From positions 1 to 64,000 of the forward strand of contig NZ_PVTI01000003.1 in the NCBI RefSeq assembly GCF_003002895.1: a stretch of 64,000 nucleotides of DNA. Reading direction: 5' to 3'. The DNA is from Knoellia remsis. Lineage in GTDB: Bacteria > Actinomycetota > Actinomycetes > Actinomycetales > Dermatophilaceae. Below are positions 46,810 to 56,300 of the stretch, in pieces (position 1 is the first letter of the stretch; each line of letters opens with the position of its first letter). The notes under the pieces are model-generated. The model was not told the DNA's origin. It made no database searches and saw nothing but the letters and a program-made list of their open reading frames with translations. The translations under genes were made by a program, and so were the position numbers.

Positions 46810-47226
46810 TCACTGCCGCTCGAGGAACGCACGACCGGTCACCTGGAGCCGCCCGGAAGGACCGATGAGACCGATGACGGGCAGCGGCGCCGAAACCCGC
46901 ACCTCGACGACCTGGACTCCCCCGACGGTCGTGGTCCCCACGGTGACGTCCTCGGCGTACTTCCTCGACAGGGACGAGGAAATCAGCTCGCGGGTGCGCA
47001 CCGCTCCCATGCCCGGCTCGGCGTCGGCACGGGCGCCGAGGCGCGCCCCCTCGCTCGCGCACGAGATGAGCGTGTTGCGGATGTGCAGGAACAGCCCGAC
47101 CTGGAGGACGGCCATGAAGAGGAAGACGACGAGCGCGGAGACCATGACGAACTCCGCGATGGCCGACCCCCGCTCCCGCTCGCGCCCCGGTGTCGACCGC
47201 TCGCCCGCGCGGGCGAGCCGGCTCAT
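46810..47226 (-). CDS. TadE-like pseudopilin
   Basis: The 138-residue protein carries RERGSAIAEFVMVSALVVFLFM, the processed TadE-type N-terminal helix with Glu. A short soluble tail includes CASEGARLGARAD. It overlaps the Flp-like gene by 4 bp. Confidence 0.87.
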   Translation of the reverse strand: MSRLARAGERSTPGRERERGSAIAEFVMVSALVVFLFMAVLQVGLFLHIRNTLISCASEGARLGARADAEPGMGAVRTRELISSSLSRKYAEDVTVGTTTVGGVQVVEVRVSAPLPVIGLIGPSGRLQVTGRAFLERQ

Positions 47227-47438
47227 CCGATGTCGGAGACGCTGTTGATGGCGCGCTCGAACAGGGCCGTGAACTGTCCCCTGGCCGCGGTCCAGATGAC
47301 GGCGACGAGGGCCGCCGTCATGAGGGTGATGAGGACCCAGCCCGGGACGTCGCCACGCTCACGCCGGCGCATGCCGTCGTCGGCGAGACGCAGGGCGGCG
47401 AGCTGAGCTCGTACGAGGGATCGGGTGATGGTGTTCAT
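47223..47438 (-). CDS. Small Flp-like pilin
   Basis: The 71-residue protein has a polar leader and one hydrophobic helix (VPGWVLITLMTAALVAVIW), ending ALFERAINSVSDIG. Size, position between tadC and tadE and helix type fit a Flp-family pilin. A clear prepilin peptidase site (G followed by x-x-x-x-E-Y) is not obvious. ATG 47438 is used; the frame extends to 47462. Confidence 0.8.
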   Translation of the reverse strand: MNTITRSLVRAQLAALRLADDGMRRRERGDVPGWVLITLMTAALVAVIWTAARGQFTALFERAINSVSDIG

Positions 47439-47458
47439 GGTGCTGCCTTTCGGTGGTG

Positions 47459-48391
47459 TCACATCGTGAAGTTGAGGAACGAGAAGCCGGGGTAGATGGC
47501 GAAGAGGATGGTGATGGGCAGGACCATGAAGACCACCGGAACCATCATGGCGATCTCCTTCTTGCCCCCCGCCTCCATGACGGCACGCCGCCCCTCTTCG
47601 CGGACGTCCTGTGCCTGCGCGCGCAGCACGTCGGCGAGTGGGGTGCCGCGCTCGACGGCGATGACGATGCCGTCGACGAAGCGGGTGAGGCTCATCAGCC
47701 CCGTGCGGTCCGCGAGGCCTTGGAGCGCCGACGGCAGGCTGGCGCCGGCACGGGCGTCGGCGAGACAGCGGCGCAGCTCATCGGAGAGCGCACCCTGGGA
47801 GAGCCGGGTGACCCGTTCGAGAGCCCCGACGGCACCCTCGCCGGCGCCCACGGCGAGCGCGAGCAGCTCTGCGACAGTGGGGAACTCGGCGAGCATGCGC
47901 TCCTCGTGCTTCTTTGCGCGATGGCTGAGCCAGAAGTCGGCAAGGACGAGACCCAGGCCGGCGCCGAGGCCGATGAGGAGCACGACGAGTACGGGGTTCG
48001 CGCCGCCGGTGAGGGCCATGACGGCCGAGACGAGCAGCATCAGCAGCCCACCGACCACGCCCCAGATGGTCTGCTGGGCCCGGAACCGGTCGACATCGGG
48101 CGCCAAACCGGCTCGGAGCAGCCGGCGCCGCACCGACGGCGCACCGCCCATGATCGCCTCGACCGCTCCGGACAGCTGGGACAGGAGCGGAGCGAAGGCG
48201 ACGGAGAAGGCGTTCCGCGGCACGAGGTCGGACGCGAGCAGCGTCGACGGGCGAGGCGTGTCCTTGAGGTAGGGCAGGACCCGGTCCGAGAGCCCAGCCC
48301 GCCGGTGTCGGGGCAGCCCGAACCACACGAGCAGCAGCCCGAACCCGACGAGCAGGCCCAGCAGCGCGCCGGAACGGGTCAGCTCGCTCAT
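47459..48391 (-). CDS. Tad pilus membrane protein TadC
   Basis: The 310-residue protein has a T2SSF domain (EERMLAEFPTVAELLALAVGAGEG) and four or five helices. It pairs with TadB to form the inner-membrane platform of the pilus motor. ATG 48391 overlaps the tadB stop by 4 bp. Confidence 0.9.
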   Translation of the reverse strand: MSELTRSGALLGLLVGFGLLLVWFGLPRHRRAGLSDRVLPYLKDTPRPSTLLASDLVPRNAFSVAFAPLLSQLSGAVEAIMGGAPSVRRRLLRAGLAPDVDRFRAQQTIWGVVGGLLMLLVSAVMALTGGANPVLVVLLIGLGAGLGLVLADFWLSHRAKKHEERMLAEFPTVAELLALAVGAGEGAVGALERVTRLSQGALSDELRRCLADARAGASLPSALQGLADRTGLMSLTRFVDGIVIAVERGTPLADVLRAQAQDVREEGRRAVMEAGGKKEIAMMVPVVFMVLPITILFAIYPGFSFLNFTM

Positions 48392-49257
48392 CGCAGCACC
48401 CGCTCGTCCTCGGGGAGACGACCGATGCGCAGCATCAGCCAGTAGGCGATCCCCGTGACGATGCCACCCGCGACGAGAACGAGCGCTCCCCTCGCCGACG
48501 AGTAGGCCGCCACCGACTCGGGTCGCGTCGACAACATCGCGAGGATGAGCCATGGTGCCGCGACGGCGAGTCGGGCCGCGTTGACCGTCCACGACTGACG
48601 CGTCTCGAGCTCGGCGCGGGTGCGGGCGTCCTCGCGCAGGAAGACAGACAGGGTCCGCAGCAGGCGGCCCAGATCGCTGCCGCCGACCTCCCGGGCGATC
48701 CGTAGCGACTCGATGAGCCGGTCTGCAACCGGGTCGCTGAGTCTGGCCTTGAGCCGGTCGAGGCTGTCCTGGAAACGGCCGCTCACTCGGTAGTCCTGGG
48801 CGAAGGCGGCGAATGCCGGGCGCAGCTCCTCGGGTCCCCGGTGGGCAAGCTGCGAGACCGCCTCGGGCAGGGACATGCCGGCCCGCACGGCTGACGTGAT
48901 GTTGTCAACGGCGTCCGGCCAGAGGTCACGCAGCCGACCGCGGCGCTGGCGCGCGCGCATCCGCACCACGGCATACGGGCTCCATGCCGCCATGAGCGCG
49001 AAGCACAGCGCGATCGGCAGAACGCCGACGACGGCATACACGAGGAGGAAGACGAGGACGAACGCCGCCGCGCACCCGAGGAGCAGGGTGCGCGCCGACG
49101 TCGACGCGAAGCCCGCCTGGACGAGCTCGTCGCGCAGCACCCGGATCAGACGCGGAGGCTCCTTGGTGCGGTCAGGGTCCTGCTCGCGCACCCAGAAGCT
49201 CCACCAGATGAGGAAGAGGCCCGTACCGAAGACCAGGCCCAGGACGACGCCGGTCAT
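48388..49257 (-). CDS. Tad pilus membrane protein TadB
   Basis: The 289-residue protein has N-terminal helices, then a T2SSF domain (WPDAVDNITSAVRAGMSLPEAV) and C-terminal helices. Its ATG overlaps the tadA fragment stop by 4 bp, so translation was coupled to tadA. Interruption of tadA probably lowers its expression unless the element supplies a promoter. Confidence 0.9.
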   Translation of the reverse strand: MTGVVLGLVFGTGLFLIWWSFWVREQDPDRTKEPPRLIRVLRDELVQAGFASTSARTLLLGCAAAFVLVFLLVYAVVGVLPIALCFALMAAWSPYAVVRMRARQRRGRLRDLWPDAVDNITSAVRAGMSLPEAVSQLAHRGPEELRPAFAAFAQDYRVSGRFQDSLDRLKARLSDPVADRLIESLRIAREVGGSDLGRLLRTLSVFLREDARTRAELETRQSWTVNAARLAVAAPWLILAMLSTRPESVAAYSSARGALVLVAGGIVTGIAYWLMLRIGRLPEDERVLR

Positions 49258-50168
49258 GACGCCCCTTGGGCGAGCAGCGCGGGCAGGTCGTAGCCCGCCC
49301 GCTCGAAGCGCTCGCGGTGCGGAGGGTAGCCGTCGGCGCGCACGAGCTGCCCGCCGCGCTGGACGAAGAGGTCGGCGATCTCGACGACGTCGCCCTCCAC
49401 GCGGCCCGGCACGGCAGCGATCTCACGCACCCGCCGCGTGCCGTCGCGCTCGAGCGCGGCGTGCACGACGATGTCGATCGAGCCGGCGACGGTGGGCACG
49501 ACGAAGCGCGACCCGACGTTCTCGCCGGCAAGCAGCGGCAGGGTGCACATCTTCGTGATGGCCTCGCGCGCACTGTTCGCGTGGATCGTGCACATGCCGG
49601 GGAGGCCGGAGTTGAGTGCGATGAGGAGGTCGAGGCTCTCGGCCTGGCGCACCTCGCCGACGATGATGCGTGACGGCCGCATCCGCAGGGCCTCCTTGAC
49701 GAGGCGCCGCAGCGGCACCTCGCCGGTGCCCTCGAGGGACGGCTGCCGGCACTGCATCGACGCGACGTCGCGCAGCGGGATCTTGAGCTCGAAGACCTCC
49801 TCGCACGTCACGACCCGCTCGCGCGCCGGGATCGCCGCGGCGAGGCAGTTGAGCATCGTCGTCTTGCCCGCCTGGGTCCCGCCGGCGACGAGGACGTTGA
49901 GGCCGGAGGCGACCGCGGCCTCGAGGAAGGTCGCGGCCTGCTTGGTCAGCGTGCCGAGCCGGACGAGGTCGTCGAGGCTGTCGGCCTTGACGATGAACTT
50001 GCGGATGTTGACGTGCCAGTGCTCGCGGGTGATGTCGGGGATGACGACGTGCAGGCGCGAGCCATCGGGCAGGACCGCGTCGACGAACGGGCTGGACAGG
50101 TCGACCCGGCGCCCGGAGGACTTGAGCATGCGCTCGACGAGGTCGCGCACCTCACTTGTTGACTGCAC
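49254..50168 (-). pseudogene. tadA 3' part, cut by the inserted element
   Basis: The frame encodes the C-terminal three-quarters of the Tad pilus ATPase (TadA/CpaF). It has Walker A AGGTQAGKTT, the Asp box VTCEEVFELK and Walker B RIIVGEVRQAE. Native coding begins at EVRDLVERMLK; the four residues before it come from the element. The N-terminal part is at 57273-56945. Joined, the two give about 409 residues, the normal length. The fragment might be translated from GTG 50168, but it lacks the N-terminal domain. Confidence 0.9.
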
Positions 50169-50174
50169 TGGTGG
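50152..50174 (+). repeat. Left end of element: core TCACT plus terminal inverted repeat
   Basis: TCACT is followed by TGTTGACTGCACTGGTGG. The right end read inward gives CGTTCTCTGCACTTGTCA after its AGTGA core, with 12 of 18 positions identical. Confidence 0.75.
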
Positions 50175-50223
50175 TGCGCGCGTCGAGTAGCCCTGAAGTT
50201 GTGCACGCTGTCAGGGTGCGATT

Positions 50224-51393
50224 GTGACTGAGGTTCGCGACATCACGCTGATCTCGCCGCCGGCGAGTATGCGGGTGCAGGCCGCCCCGATGCTGTGCTG
50301 GCTGGTCGTCGACGACGACGACACCGTGGTCGAGCCGATTCGGGCCTTCATGGTGGAACTGGCCGCCAATGGCACCTCGCCATCCACCCGGCGCTCGTAC
50401 TGCCACGACCTGCTTCGCTGGTGGCGATTCTGCAGGGCGATCGACACCACGTGGGACGCAGCCACGAGCATCGACGTTCGCGACTTCGTACGGTGGCTGC
50501 AGGCAAAGCCGAACCCGCAACGCAGCCGCTCGGGCGCCGGATCCCGCCCGCCGGCTGGCACGGTCAACGCGATCACCGGGAAGAGCTACCTGCGGGCCGG
50601 GTACGCACCGCGCACCATCAACCACGCACTGTCGGTGTTGTCGGCGTTCTACACGTTCACGTACGAGGCGGGTCTGGGTCCGTGGAACCCGGTGCCGGGC
50701 TCTCACCAAGAGCGTCGAGGGGTGCCGGTGCGCCGGGCTCGGTACCGACAGAAGGTCCCGGTGTTCCAGCCACGGGCGATCTCTGAAGAGAACTTGCAGG
50801 ATCTGTTCGCCACCTTGGGCCGCGACCGCGACCGCGCCTTGGTCGCGGTCGCGCTGTCTTCGGGGGCTCGCGCCGGGGAGTTGCTGTCGATGACCGTGAG
50901 GGGAATCGAGCATGGCCAGGGCGTGGTCGCGGTTGAGCCGAAGGGCGGTATGGGCTCTCGGATCTGGATCCCGGCCGCCCCGGAGTCCTTCGTCTGGATC
51001 GCCCGCTACCTGGCGACCCGGCCCGTGGACGGGACCGATGGGCCGCTCTGGCTCACCCTCCGCTCACCCCACGCCCCGATGGACTACTTCGCCCTGCGGC
51101 AGGTGCTCGAGCGCGCCAACCGGCGCCTGGGGACCAACTACACCTGGCACGACTTCCGTCACACCTTCTCCCACCGCATCCTCGCCGACGATCGGATGAC
51201 CTTGACCGACGCCCAGGCGCTGATGCGCCACCGCCACCTCGACACCCTGAACAACTACGCGGCCGCCCGCCTCGACGAGCTCGTCACGGCGTTGCACCGC
51301 CACCTCGCCACGCCACCACCGGAGCCACCCAGGACAAACATCCGCTACGACGCGGACGACCTCGCGGTGCTGTTCCCCGGGCTGCAGCAATGA
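50224..51393 (+). CDS. Tyrosine recombinase 1 (TnpA-like)
   Basis: The 389-residue protein has an N-terminal SAM-like DNA-binding domain (STRRSYCHDLLRWWRFCR, about 58-75). The catalytic domain has Arg in SSGARAGELLS, HDFRHTFSH and the HRHLDTLNNYAA tyrosine segment. It should cut and rejoin att sites of the element. The GTG start lies 68 bp inside the left end. Its stop overlaps the next gene as ATGA. Confidence 0.92.
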   Translation: MTEVRDITLISPPASMRVQAAPMLCWLVVDDDDTVVEPIRAFMVELAANGTSPSTRRSYCHDLLRWWRFCRAIDTTWDAATSIDVRDFVRWLQAKPNPQRSRSGAGSRPPAGTVNAITGKSYLRAGYAPRTINHALSVLSAFYTFTYEAGLGPWNPVPGSHQERRGVPVRRARYRQKVPVFQPRAISEENLQDLFATLGRDRDRALVAVALSSGARAGELLSMTVRGIEHGQGVVAVEPKGGMGSRIWIPAAPESFVWIARYLATRPVDGTDGPLWLTLRSPHAPMDYFALRQVLERANRRLGTNYTWHDFRHTFSHRILADDRMTLTDAQALMRHRHLDTLNNYAAARLDELVTALHRHLATPPPEPPRTNIRYDADDLAVLFPGLQQ

Positions 51394-53753
51394 CCGGCAA
51401 GTCCCCGGTGCCTGAGGTCGCCGCAGCCATCGCCTCTGGTCGGATGCCCACCGCGCTGCGCGGCGAGCTCGCCGGCGTCCTGGAGGCGCTGACCACCACG
51501 ACCCTGCCCGCCGGAATGAAGGTCAACCCGGTGGTCCGCTCCAAGAGGCTGGTCGGTCGGCTGCTGGACTGGCTCGAGGAACAGCCCGGGGACACGTGGC
51601 AGGACCGCTGGGAGAGCTGGATCGGCCAGGGCGAGCAGGACTGGCGACCCAACCCGGGGTCCTCGGGACAGGGCATCAAGTGGGAGACCGCGTACGCCAT
51701 CAACGCCCTCATCGTCGTCGGTGCCGTGGCCCCGACCTACGACTGGATGCTTTCCCAGCGGCGGATGAGGCTCTACAAGGACTGGGCGTCCTACCACGAG
51801 CCCGAGGTGTTCCAGCAGGTCGTCGACGCCGTCGTCGCTCGAGGTGGGTTCCGCGACACCACCCGCGTCACCACCCTGCTGGCGATGATGTCGATCCACC
51901 TGCGCAAACCCGTGAGCGAGTTGACCGCGCAGGACTTCGGAGACCTCCGCGCCGTGCACCTGGCGCGAGGGGTCAACTACCACGGCCTGCCTGGGGCATG
52001 GGTGGCCTGCAAGGCGGCCGGTCTGTTGGCCGACGAGCCCGACAGCTACGCCGAGCTGGTCCACGTCGAGAGACGCACCGTCGAGGAGCTGGTGGACCGC
52101 CACGGCGTTGACAATGCCGAGATCCGCCAAGTGTTCATCGCGTACCTGACCGAGATGTCGGTCTCCATGGATTACCACACTCTGTACGCGCTCGAGCAGC
52201 TGCTGGTGAAGAACTTCTGGGGCGACATCCAGGCACACAACCCGGGCATCGCCACCCTGCAGCTGACCGCTGAGCAGGCGTCCGCGTGGCGGACGCGGAT
52301 CAAGACGATGCCCAACGGCAAGCTCCGTAAGGGCGAGGCCCAAGTCATGGACCGGGTCAGGACCTTCTACAACGACATCGCGGCTTGGGCCCTGGACGAC
52401 CCCGGCCGGTGGGCGATGTGGGTGGCCCCCAACCCGGTCCCGCGCGCGGTGATCAAGGGCGCCCGGACGAAGACGACCCGCCGGCAACAGAACCATTTCA
52501 AGGCCCGCACCCGCTCCCTGGCTCCTTGGGTGCCCCAGCTGGTCCGCTCGGTCACCGCGGAGAAGGACCGCATGCAGGCGCTGCTGGCCGCGGCCGGATC
52601 GGTCGAACCCGGGACGACCTTCGACGTCGAGGGTCAGCAGTGGCTGCGCCGCGAGGACCGGAAGAACGTCCTCGGCAAGGCGACCTACACCCTGACCACG
52701 ATGCTCGTCGTCGACCCGGCCGGCGACGAAGTCGACCTGACCCACCTGGAGCACAAGGCGTTCTGGACCTGGGCGGCTCTGGAGGTGCTCAGGAACACCG
52801 GGCTGAGGATCGAGGAGATGCTCGAGCTCACGCACCTGTCGGTCCGGCCGCTGCGCAAGCAGAGCGGTGAGGTCGTGCCCTTGCTGCAGGTGGCGCCGTC
52901 CAAGACTGACGAAGAGCGCATCCTGCCGATGAGCCCGGCGTTGGCGAAGGTCATCAGTGAGATCATCAGCCGGCATCAGGGCGAGCATGGGTCGGTTCCG
53001 TTGCTGCGCCGCCTCGACCGGTCCCAGCGTGAGTACAGTCAGCCTCTGCCGTTCCTGTTCCAGCACCACTTCCGCTCCGGCGCTGGGTTCGTCTTCAGCG
53101 ACGGCACCATTCGCAAGTACTTGGCCCAGGCGGCCGCCAAGGCCGGGGTGCGCGACAGCGACGGGACCCTGATCCGCCCGACTCCGCACGACTTCCGCCG
53201 GCTCTACTTGACCGAGCTGGTGGCCAACAAACTGCCGATCCACATCGCCGCGCAGCTCGCCGGCCACCGCAGCCTCAACACCACGCAGGGCTACGTGGCC
53301 ATCTATCCCCAGGATGTCTTCGACCACTACGACCAATACCTCGAACGCCGCCGAGCAACCCGGCCCGGCGAGGAGTACCGCCAACCCACTGCCGAGGAGC
53401 TCCAGGTCTTCGCTGACCACTTCGGCCGCCGACGAGTCGAACTCGGTGACTGCGTCCGCCCTTACGGCTCGGGGTGCACCCACGAGCACGCCTGCATCCG
53501 CTGTCAGTTCCTCACCGTCCATCCCAGCAGCAGCCCCCGATTGCGAGAGATCGAGACCGACCTGCACCAGCGGATCGAGACCGCGCAGGCACAGACCTGG
53601 CTGGCCGACGTAGAGCAACTCCGGATCACCCTCCGGCGGCTCGAGGAGAAGCAGGCGACCCTCAACGACGCGAGTCCCCCGGTGTCACTTGGGCCGCTGG
53701 CAGCTCACCCGGTCTGGGAGATTCCGTACGGCGATGAGGTCAGCATCGACTAG
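51390..53753 (+). CDS. Large tyrosine recombinase 2 (TnpB-like)
   Basis: The 787-residue protein has a long N-terminal region of unknown fold, a catalytic domain with Arg in NTGLRIEEMLELTHL, PHDFRRLYLTELV and AGHRSLNTTQGYVA, and a C-terminal Cys cluster (GSGCTHEHACIRCQF) that looks zinc-binding. A helical tail follows. This architecture is known from multi-recombinase integrative elements. It probably acts with the first recombinase on opposite strands or ends. Confidence 0.92.
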   Translation: MTGKSPVPEVAAAIASGRMPTALRGELAGVLEALTTTTLPAGMKVNPVVRSKRLVGRLLDWLEEQPGDTWQDRWESWIGQGEQDWRPNPGSSGQGIKWETAYAINALIVVGAVAPTYDWMLSQRRMRLYKDWASYHEPEVFQQVVDAVVARGGFRDTTRVTTLLAMMSIHLRKPVSELTAQDFGDLRAVHLARGVNYHGLPGAWVACKAAGLLADEPDSYAELVHVERRTVEELVDRHGVDNAEIRQVFIAYLTEMSVSMDYHTLYALEQLLVKNFWGDIQAHNPGIATLQLTAEQASAWRTRIKTMPNGKLRKGEAQVMDRVRTFYNDIAAWALDDPGRWAMWVAPNPVPRAVIKGARTKTTRRQQNHFKARTRSLAPWVPQLVRSVTAEKDRMQALLAAAGSVEPGTTFDVEGQQWLRREDRKNVLGKATYTLTTMLVVDPAGDEVDLTHLEHKAFWTWAALEVLRNTGLRIEEMLELTHLSVRPLRKQSGEVVPLLQVAPSKTDEERILPMSPALAKVISEIISRHQGEHGSVPLLRRLDRSQREYSQPLPFLFQHHFRSGAGFVFSDGTIRKYLAQAAAKAGVRDSDGTLIRPTPHDFRRLYLTELVANKLPIHIAAQLAGHRSLNTTQGYVAIYPQDVFDHYDQYLERRRATRPGEEYRQPTAEELQVFADHFGRRRVELGDCVRPYGSGCTHEHACIRCQFLTVHPSSSPRLREIETDLHQRIETAQAQTWLADVEQLRITLRRLEEKQATLNDASPPVSLGPLAAHPVWEIPYGDEVSID

Positions 53754-53863
53754 CGACTTGAGAAACCGATCCTCGCGACGCGCCGACAACCATGGGGTCC
53801 AACACCACGCTGTCCGCTTTTGCAACCATGGAAGTCGTTGGGGAAAGTTGCACCCAAAATCCG

Positions 53864-53892
53864 GTAGGCCCTCTGATTGCAGGAGGGCCTAC
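53864..53892 (+). terminator. Hairpin after the recombinase pair
   Basis: A 10-bp perfect stem (GTAGGCCCTC and complement) encloses a 9-nt loop about 110 bp after the recombinase stop. No T run follows, so its role as a terminator is likely but not certain. Confidence 0.6.
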
Positions 53893-53981
53893 GCCATGTC
53901 TGACCTGCAGTTATGCCACGATCAGGTCATCCCGGAGTGGCGATCACCAACTCTGTCCCGTTGCGGCGTCACACTTGCGTC

Positions 53982-54713
53982 ATGGCCCGGGATCGCGTCC
54001 ATCAGGCGGCCGCTCGGCTGAACGTCTCCAGCCGACGTCTCTTGGTGTTCCTCGATGCGCACGGGATGCCGCACGGCACTGCAAGCAGCGCCCTCTCTAT
54101 CTCCGCTGCCGACCTGCTTCGGCGAGTCACGACGTCAGACGTGTTGATCGACAGCGCCCGCCACTTCCGCTATCGCGCACCCCGTCGGCCCACGTTCTGG
54201 CTGTGGGAGAGCGATGACGACTGGTACTGGGACGCCGACCGCACCTGGCTCAACTGGGTCGGCCCGGACGAGTTGACGACCCTCGAGGCCGCGATGGCCT
54301 ATGACGTCGCCACCAGCACGATCCGTCAATGGATCCACCGCGGGCACCTGGTACCCCTTCGCCGACAGGACCGAACCCTCATCTTCTCGGCTCGCGCAGT
54401 GCACGATGCCGCGATGTCGACCGGCGAGCGGAACACGCAACCCGGAGGACCGCTGACGAGAGCCCACCGCCGCCACGTCGAACCCGCGGGCAAGCACATC
54501 TCAGCCCAGGCCATGGCCAGGCTAGTGACGGCTGAGACAGCCGCGAACGCTGTGGGCGTAGCCGCCTCGACTGTGCGCTCTTGGCGCCACCGCGGTCTCC
54601 TGAAGCCGAGACAGCAGCAGGGCCGGACGCCGCTCTACCTACTTGCTGACGTCGTTGCGGCGGCGCGTCGATCGCCGTACAGCTCGCCGCGAAAGCCACG
54701 CCCTCTGATCTAA
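53982..54713 (+). CDS. IF2N-like plus double HTH DNA-binding protein
   Basis: The 243-residue protein begins with RVHQAAARLNVSSRRLLVFL, resembling the N-terminal subdomain of initiation factor IF2. It then has two MerR-type HTH segments (TLEAAMAYDVATSTIRQWIH near 100 and TAANAVGVAASTVRSWRH near 190). A Trp-rich stretch (WLWESDDDWYWDADRTWLNW) links them. It may be the element's regulator or directionality factor, in the position where related elements carry a small TnpC-like gene. The ATG lacks a clear ribosome site. Confidence 0.7.
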   Translation: MARDRVHQAAARLNVSSRRLLVFLDAHGMPHGTASSALSISAADLLRRVTTSDVLIDSARHFRYRAPRRPTFWLWESDDDWYWDADRTWLNWVGPDELTTLEAAMAYDVATSTIRQWIHRGHLVPLRRQDRTLIFSARAVHDAAMSTGERNTQPGGPLTRAHRRHVEPAGKHISAQAMARLVTAETAANAVGVAASTVRSWRHRGLLKPRQQQGRTPLYLLADVVAAARRSPYSSPRKPRPLI

Positions 54714-54728
54714 CGATCACCCCTTGAG

Positions 54729-54849
54729 GGGAGGTAGCTATGCGACCTCCCTAGGCACAGCCATGCCCTGACACGACTACGAGCAAGACACCGGCGCACT
54801 CAGCGCCCCAAACGCACGACCAAGGCCCGCTGGCAACGGCGGGCCTTTT
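54729..54849 (+). terminator. Two hairpins after the HTH gene
   Basis: A 7-bp stem (GGGAGGT and complement) lies at 54729-54751. A 9-bp stem (AAGGCCCGC, loop TGGCAACG, complement) at 54822-54847 continues into TTTT. The second is a canonical intrinsic terminator. Confidence 0.82.
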
Positions 54850-54881
54850 GCATGCCCGAACGCGGGCAGGAGGACAAACCC

Positions 54882-55076
54882 ATGGCTCTCGCCACCTCGA
54901 TCGTCGTCCCGCAGGAGATGACGATCACGACCGCCCTTGCAATATCCATCGTGATCGCAACGATCGCGCTCAGCACGATCCTCGCCGTCTGGCTCTTCTG
55001 CCGCCTCACACCGGCCCGTCGCCGAGATGTGATCAGGCTCGCCAGGGCTGTCATCCGAGGCGGGCGCCGGCCCTGA
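54882..55076 (+). CDS. Small single-helix membrane protein
   Basis: The 64-residue protein has one transmembrane helix (ALAISIVIATIALSTILAVWLF, about 17-38) and a basic tail (CRLTPARRRDVIRLARAVIRGG). ATG 54882 has AGGAGG eight bases upstream, a strong site. No homologue is recognised. It is a small cargo gene of the element; a toxin or membrane-active role is possible. Confidence 0.65.
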   Translation: MALATSIVVPQEMTITTALAISIVIATIALSTILAVWLFCRLTPARRRDVIRLARAVIRGGRRP

Positions 55077-55114
55077 ACGCCAGCCACACCCCCGGTCCGA
55101 TGACCGGAACCGGT

Positions 55115-55159
55115 GATGTCTAACCCCGCTTATCGTTTTGATAAGCGGGGTTAGACATC
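55115..55159. repeat. Perfect 20-bp hairpin with GTTTT loop
   Basis: The left arm (55115-55134) starts GATGTCTAACCCCGC and the right arm (55140-55159) is its exact complement. GTCTAAC and GTTAGAC within the arms fit the R'' and R' core patterns of integron attC sites (RYYYAAC, GTTRRRY). Extrahelical bases and L boxes are absent. It lies between the small membrane protein and the cargo genes. Confidence 0.85.
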
Positions 55160-55229
55160 GCTAAGAACGCTGTCCGCTCGTGCCGCCAACGGGGCACGAT
55201 GCTGTGTCGGATCTGACAGAGTCATACGC

Positions 55230-56258
55230 ATGGCCGACGTGGAGGTGACCGTTCCCGAAGTCGCGTACTACTACCCCGCGCCCTACTGGGGGTCCGGCGA
55301 GGTCGATGCGGTAAAGACCCTCTTGCTCTTCTTCGATGAGATCGCGATCCTCCGTCCGCAGTACATGGCTGGGATCGAAGTCATCAGCGACCCGGTACTA
55401 GCCGGACCGCTAACTGACCTCGGTCTTCTCCGCGTGTTGGAGCCCGAAGCCTTCGTTGACCAAGAGATGACCGAGGACCTTGCCACCGCCATGGTGGCCT
55501 TGCTGACCACCGACGCGTTCGAGCACCTCGACCCCACCGTGCACTTCCAAGAACTGTCACAAAGCCGAGTCGGCTGGGGCGCGGATGTCGGCCTCGCGTC
55601 GATGCTCACCGAGGAACTGACCCAAAGAGGTCTCGCCCGCCCGAGTGAGGACGGGCTCTCGATCCCGATGCACCCCGAGGTGCGAACCACCATCCTGGTC
55701 CTCCTCGCTCAGCTCGCCCGCGCGGCCGGGCGTCGGCAAGGCATCGACCTCCACCCCGCAACGTCCCAGCAGCAGCCTGCCGCGGCACTCGTCAGGACCC
55801 TCACAAGAGAACAGATGCCCTCCGCCGGGCACCTGGTTGCTCTCGACCTCGAGGCGGTCAGCCTGGACCTCTCCCGGGTTCCCCTCGACGAACTGCTGGA
55901 CTTCCGCAGGCAACACGCGACCGAGTACCGGCTCTACGCCCGCCAACTCCGTAGCGTCCTTACCCAGCTCGGCCCCATGGAAGAGGTCGACCGTCAGGCC
56001 GCCCTCGCCGACCGACGAGAGGAACTTGCCGAGAGGGCCTTCGGATTGCGCCGAACCTCACGGGGGTCTTGGACTCCCGACGCCGTCGGCCTCACCAGCG
56101 TGTCGCTTGGACTTGCGGGGGCCTCGTGGGAGCTGGCCGGCAACGGCGACCCGGTGAGCGCCGCCCTCGCTCTGGCGGCCGGCCTCACCGGCCTGATCCC
56201 TGCGCGGACGGTCGACGCCTACAGCTACCTGATCTCAGCCGGGCGCAACTTCACGTGA
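55230..56258 (+). CDS. Cargo protein of unknown function (DUF6236-like start)
   Basis: The 342-residue soluble protein begins with a VAYYYPAPYW segment and continues KTLLLFFDEIAILRPQYM, similar to the start of DUF6236-type proteins found near phage-defence genes. The rest is helical with no catalytic motif that I recognise. A weakly hydrophobic segment (VSAALALAAGLTGLIPA) is near the C-terminus. It is convergent with the next cargo gene across 42 bp. A defence role is suggested only by its place in a mobile element. Confidence 0.65.
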   Translation: MADVEVTVPEVAYYYPAPYWGSGEVDAVKTLLLFFDEIAILRPQYMAGIEVISDPVLAGPLTDLGLLRVLEPEAFVDQEMTEDLATAMVALLTTDAFEHLDPTVHFQELSQSRVGWGADVGLASMLTEELTQRGLARPSEDGLSIPMHPEVRTTILVLLAQLARAAGRRQGIDLHPATSQQQPAAALVRTLTREQMPSAGHLVALDLEAVSLDLSRVPLDELLDFRRQHATEYRLYARQLRSVLTQLGPMEEVDRQAALADRREELAERAFGLRRTSRGSWTPDAVGLTSVSLGLAGASWELAGNGDPVSAALALAAGLTGLIPARTVDAYSYLISAGRNFT

Positions 56259-56300
56259 CTCGCAGGGCCACCCACCTCGCGAACCCGCGTCGACCCCGCC

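Noticed and set aside
55115-55159. A true integron attC site
   Set aside because: Core boxes fit, but the extrahelical bases and L boxes needed for strand choice are missing and no IntI is present, so it is reported only as attC-like.
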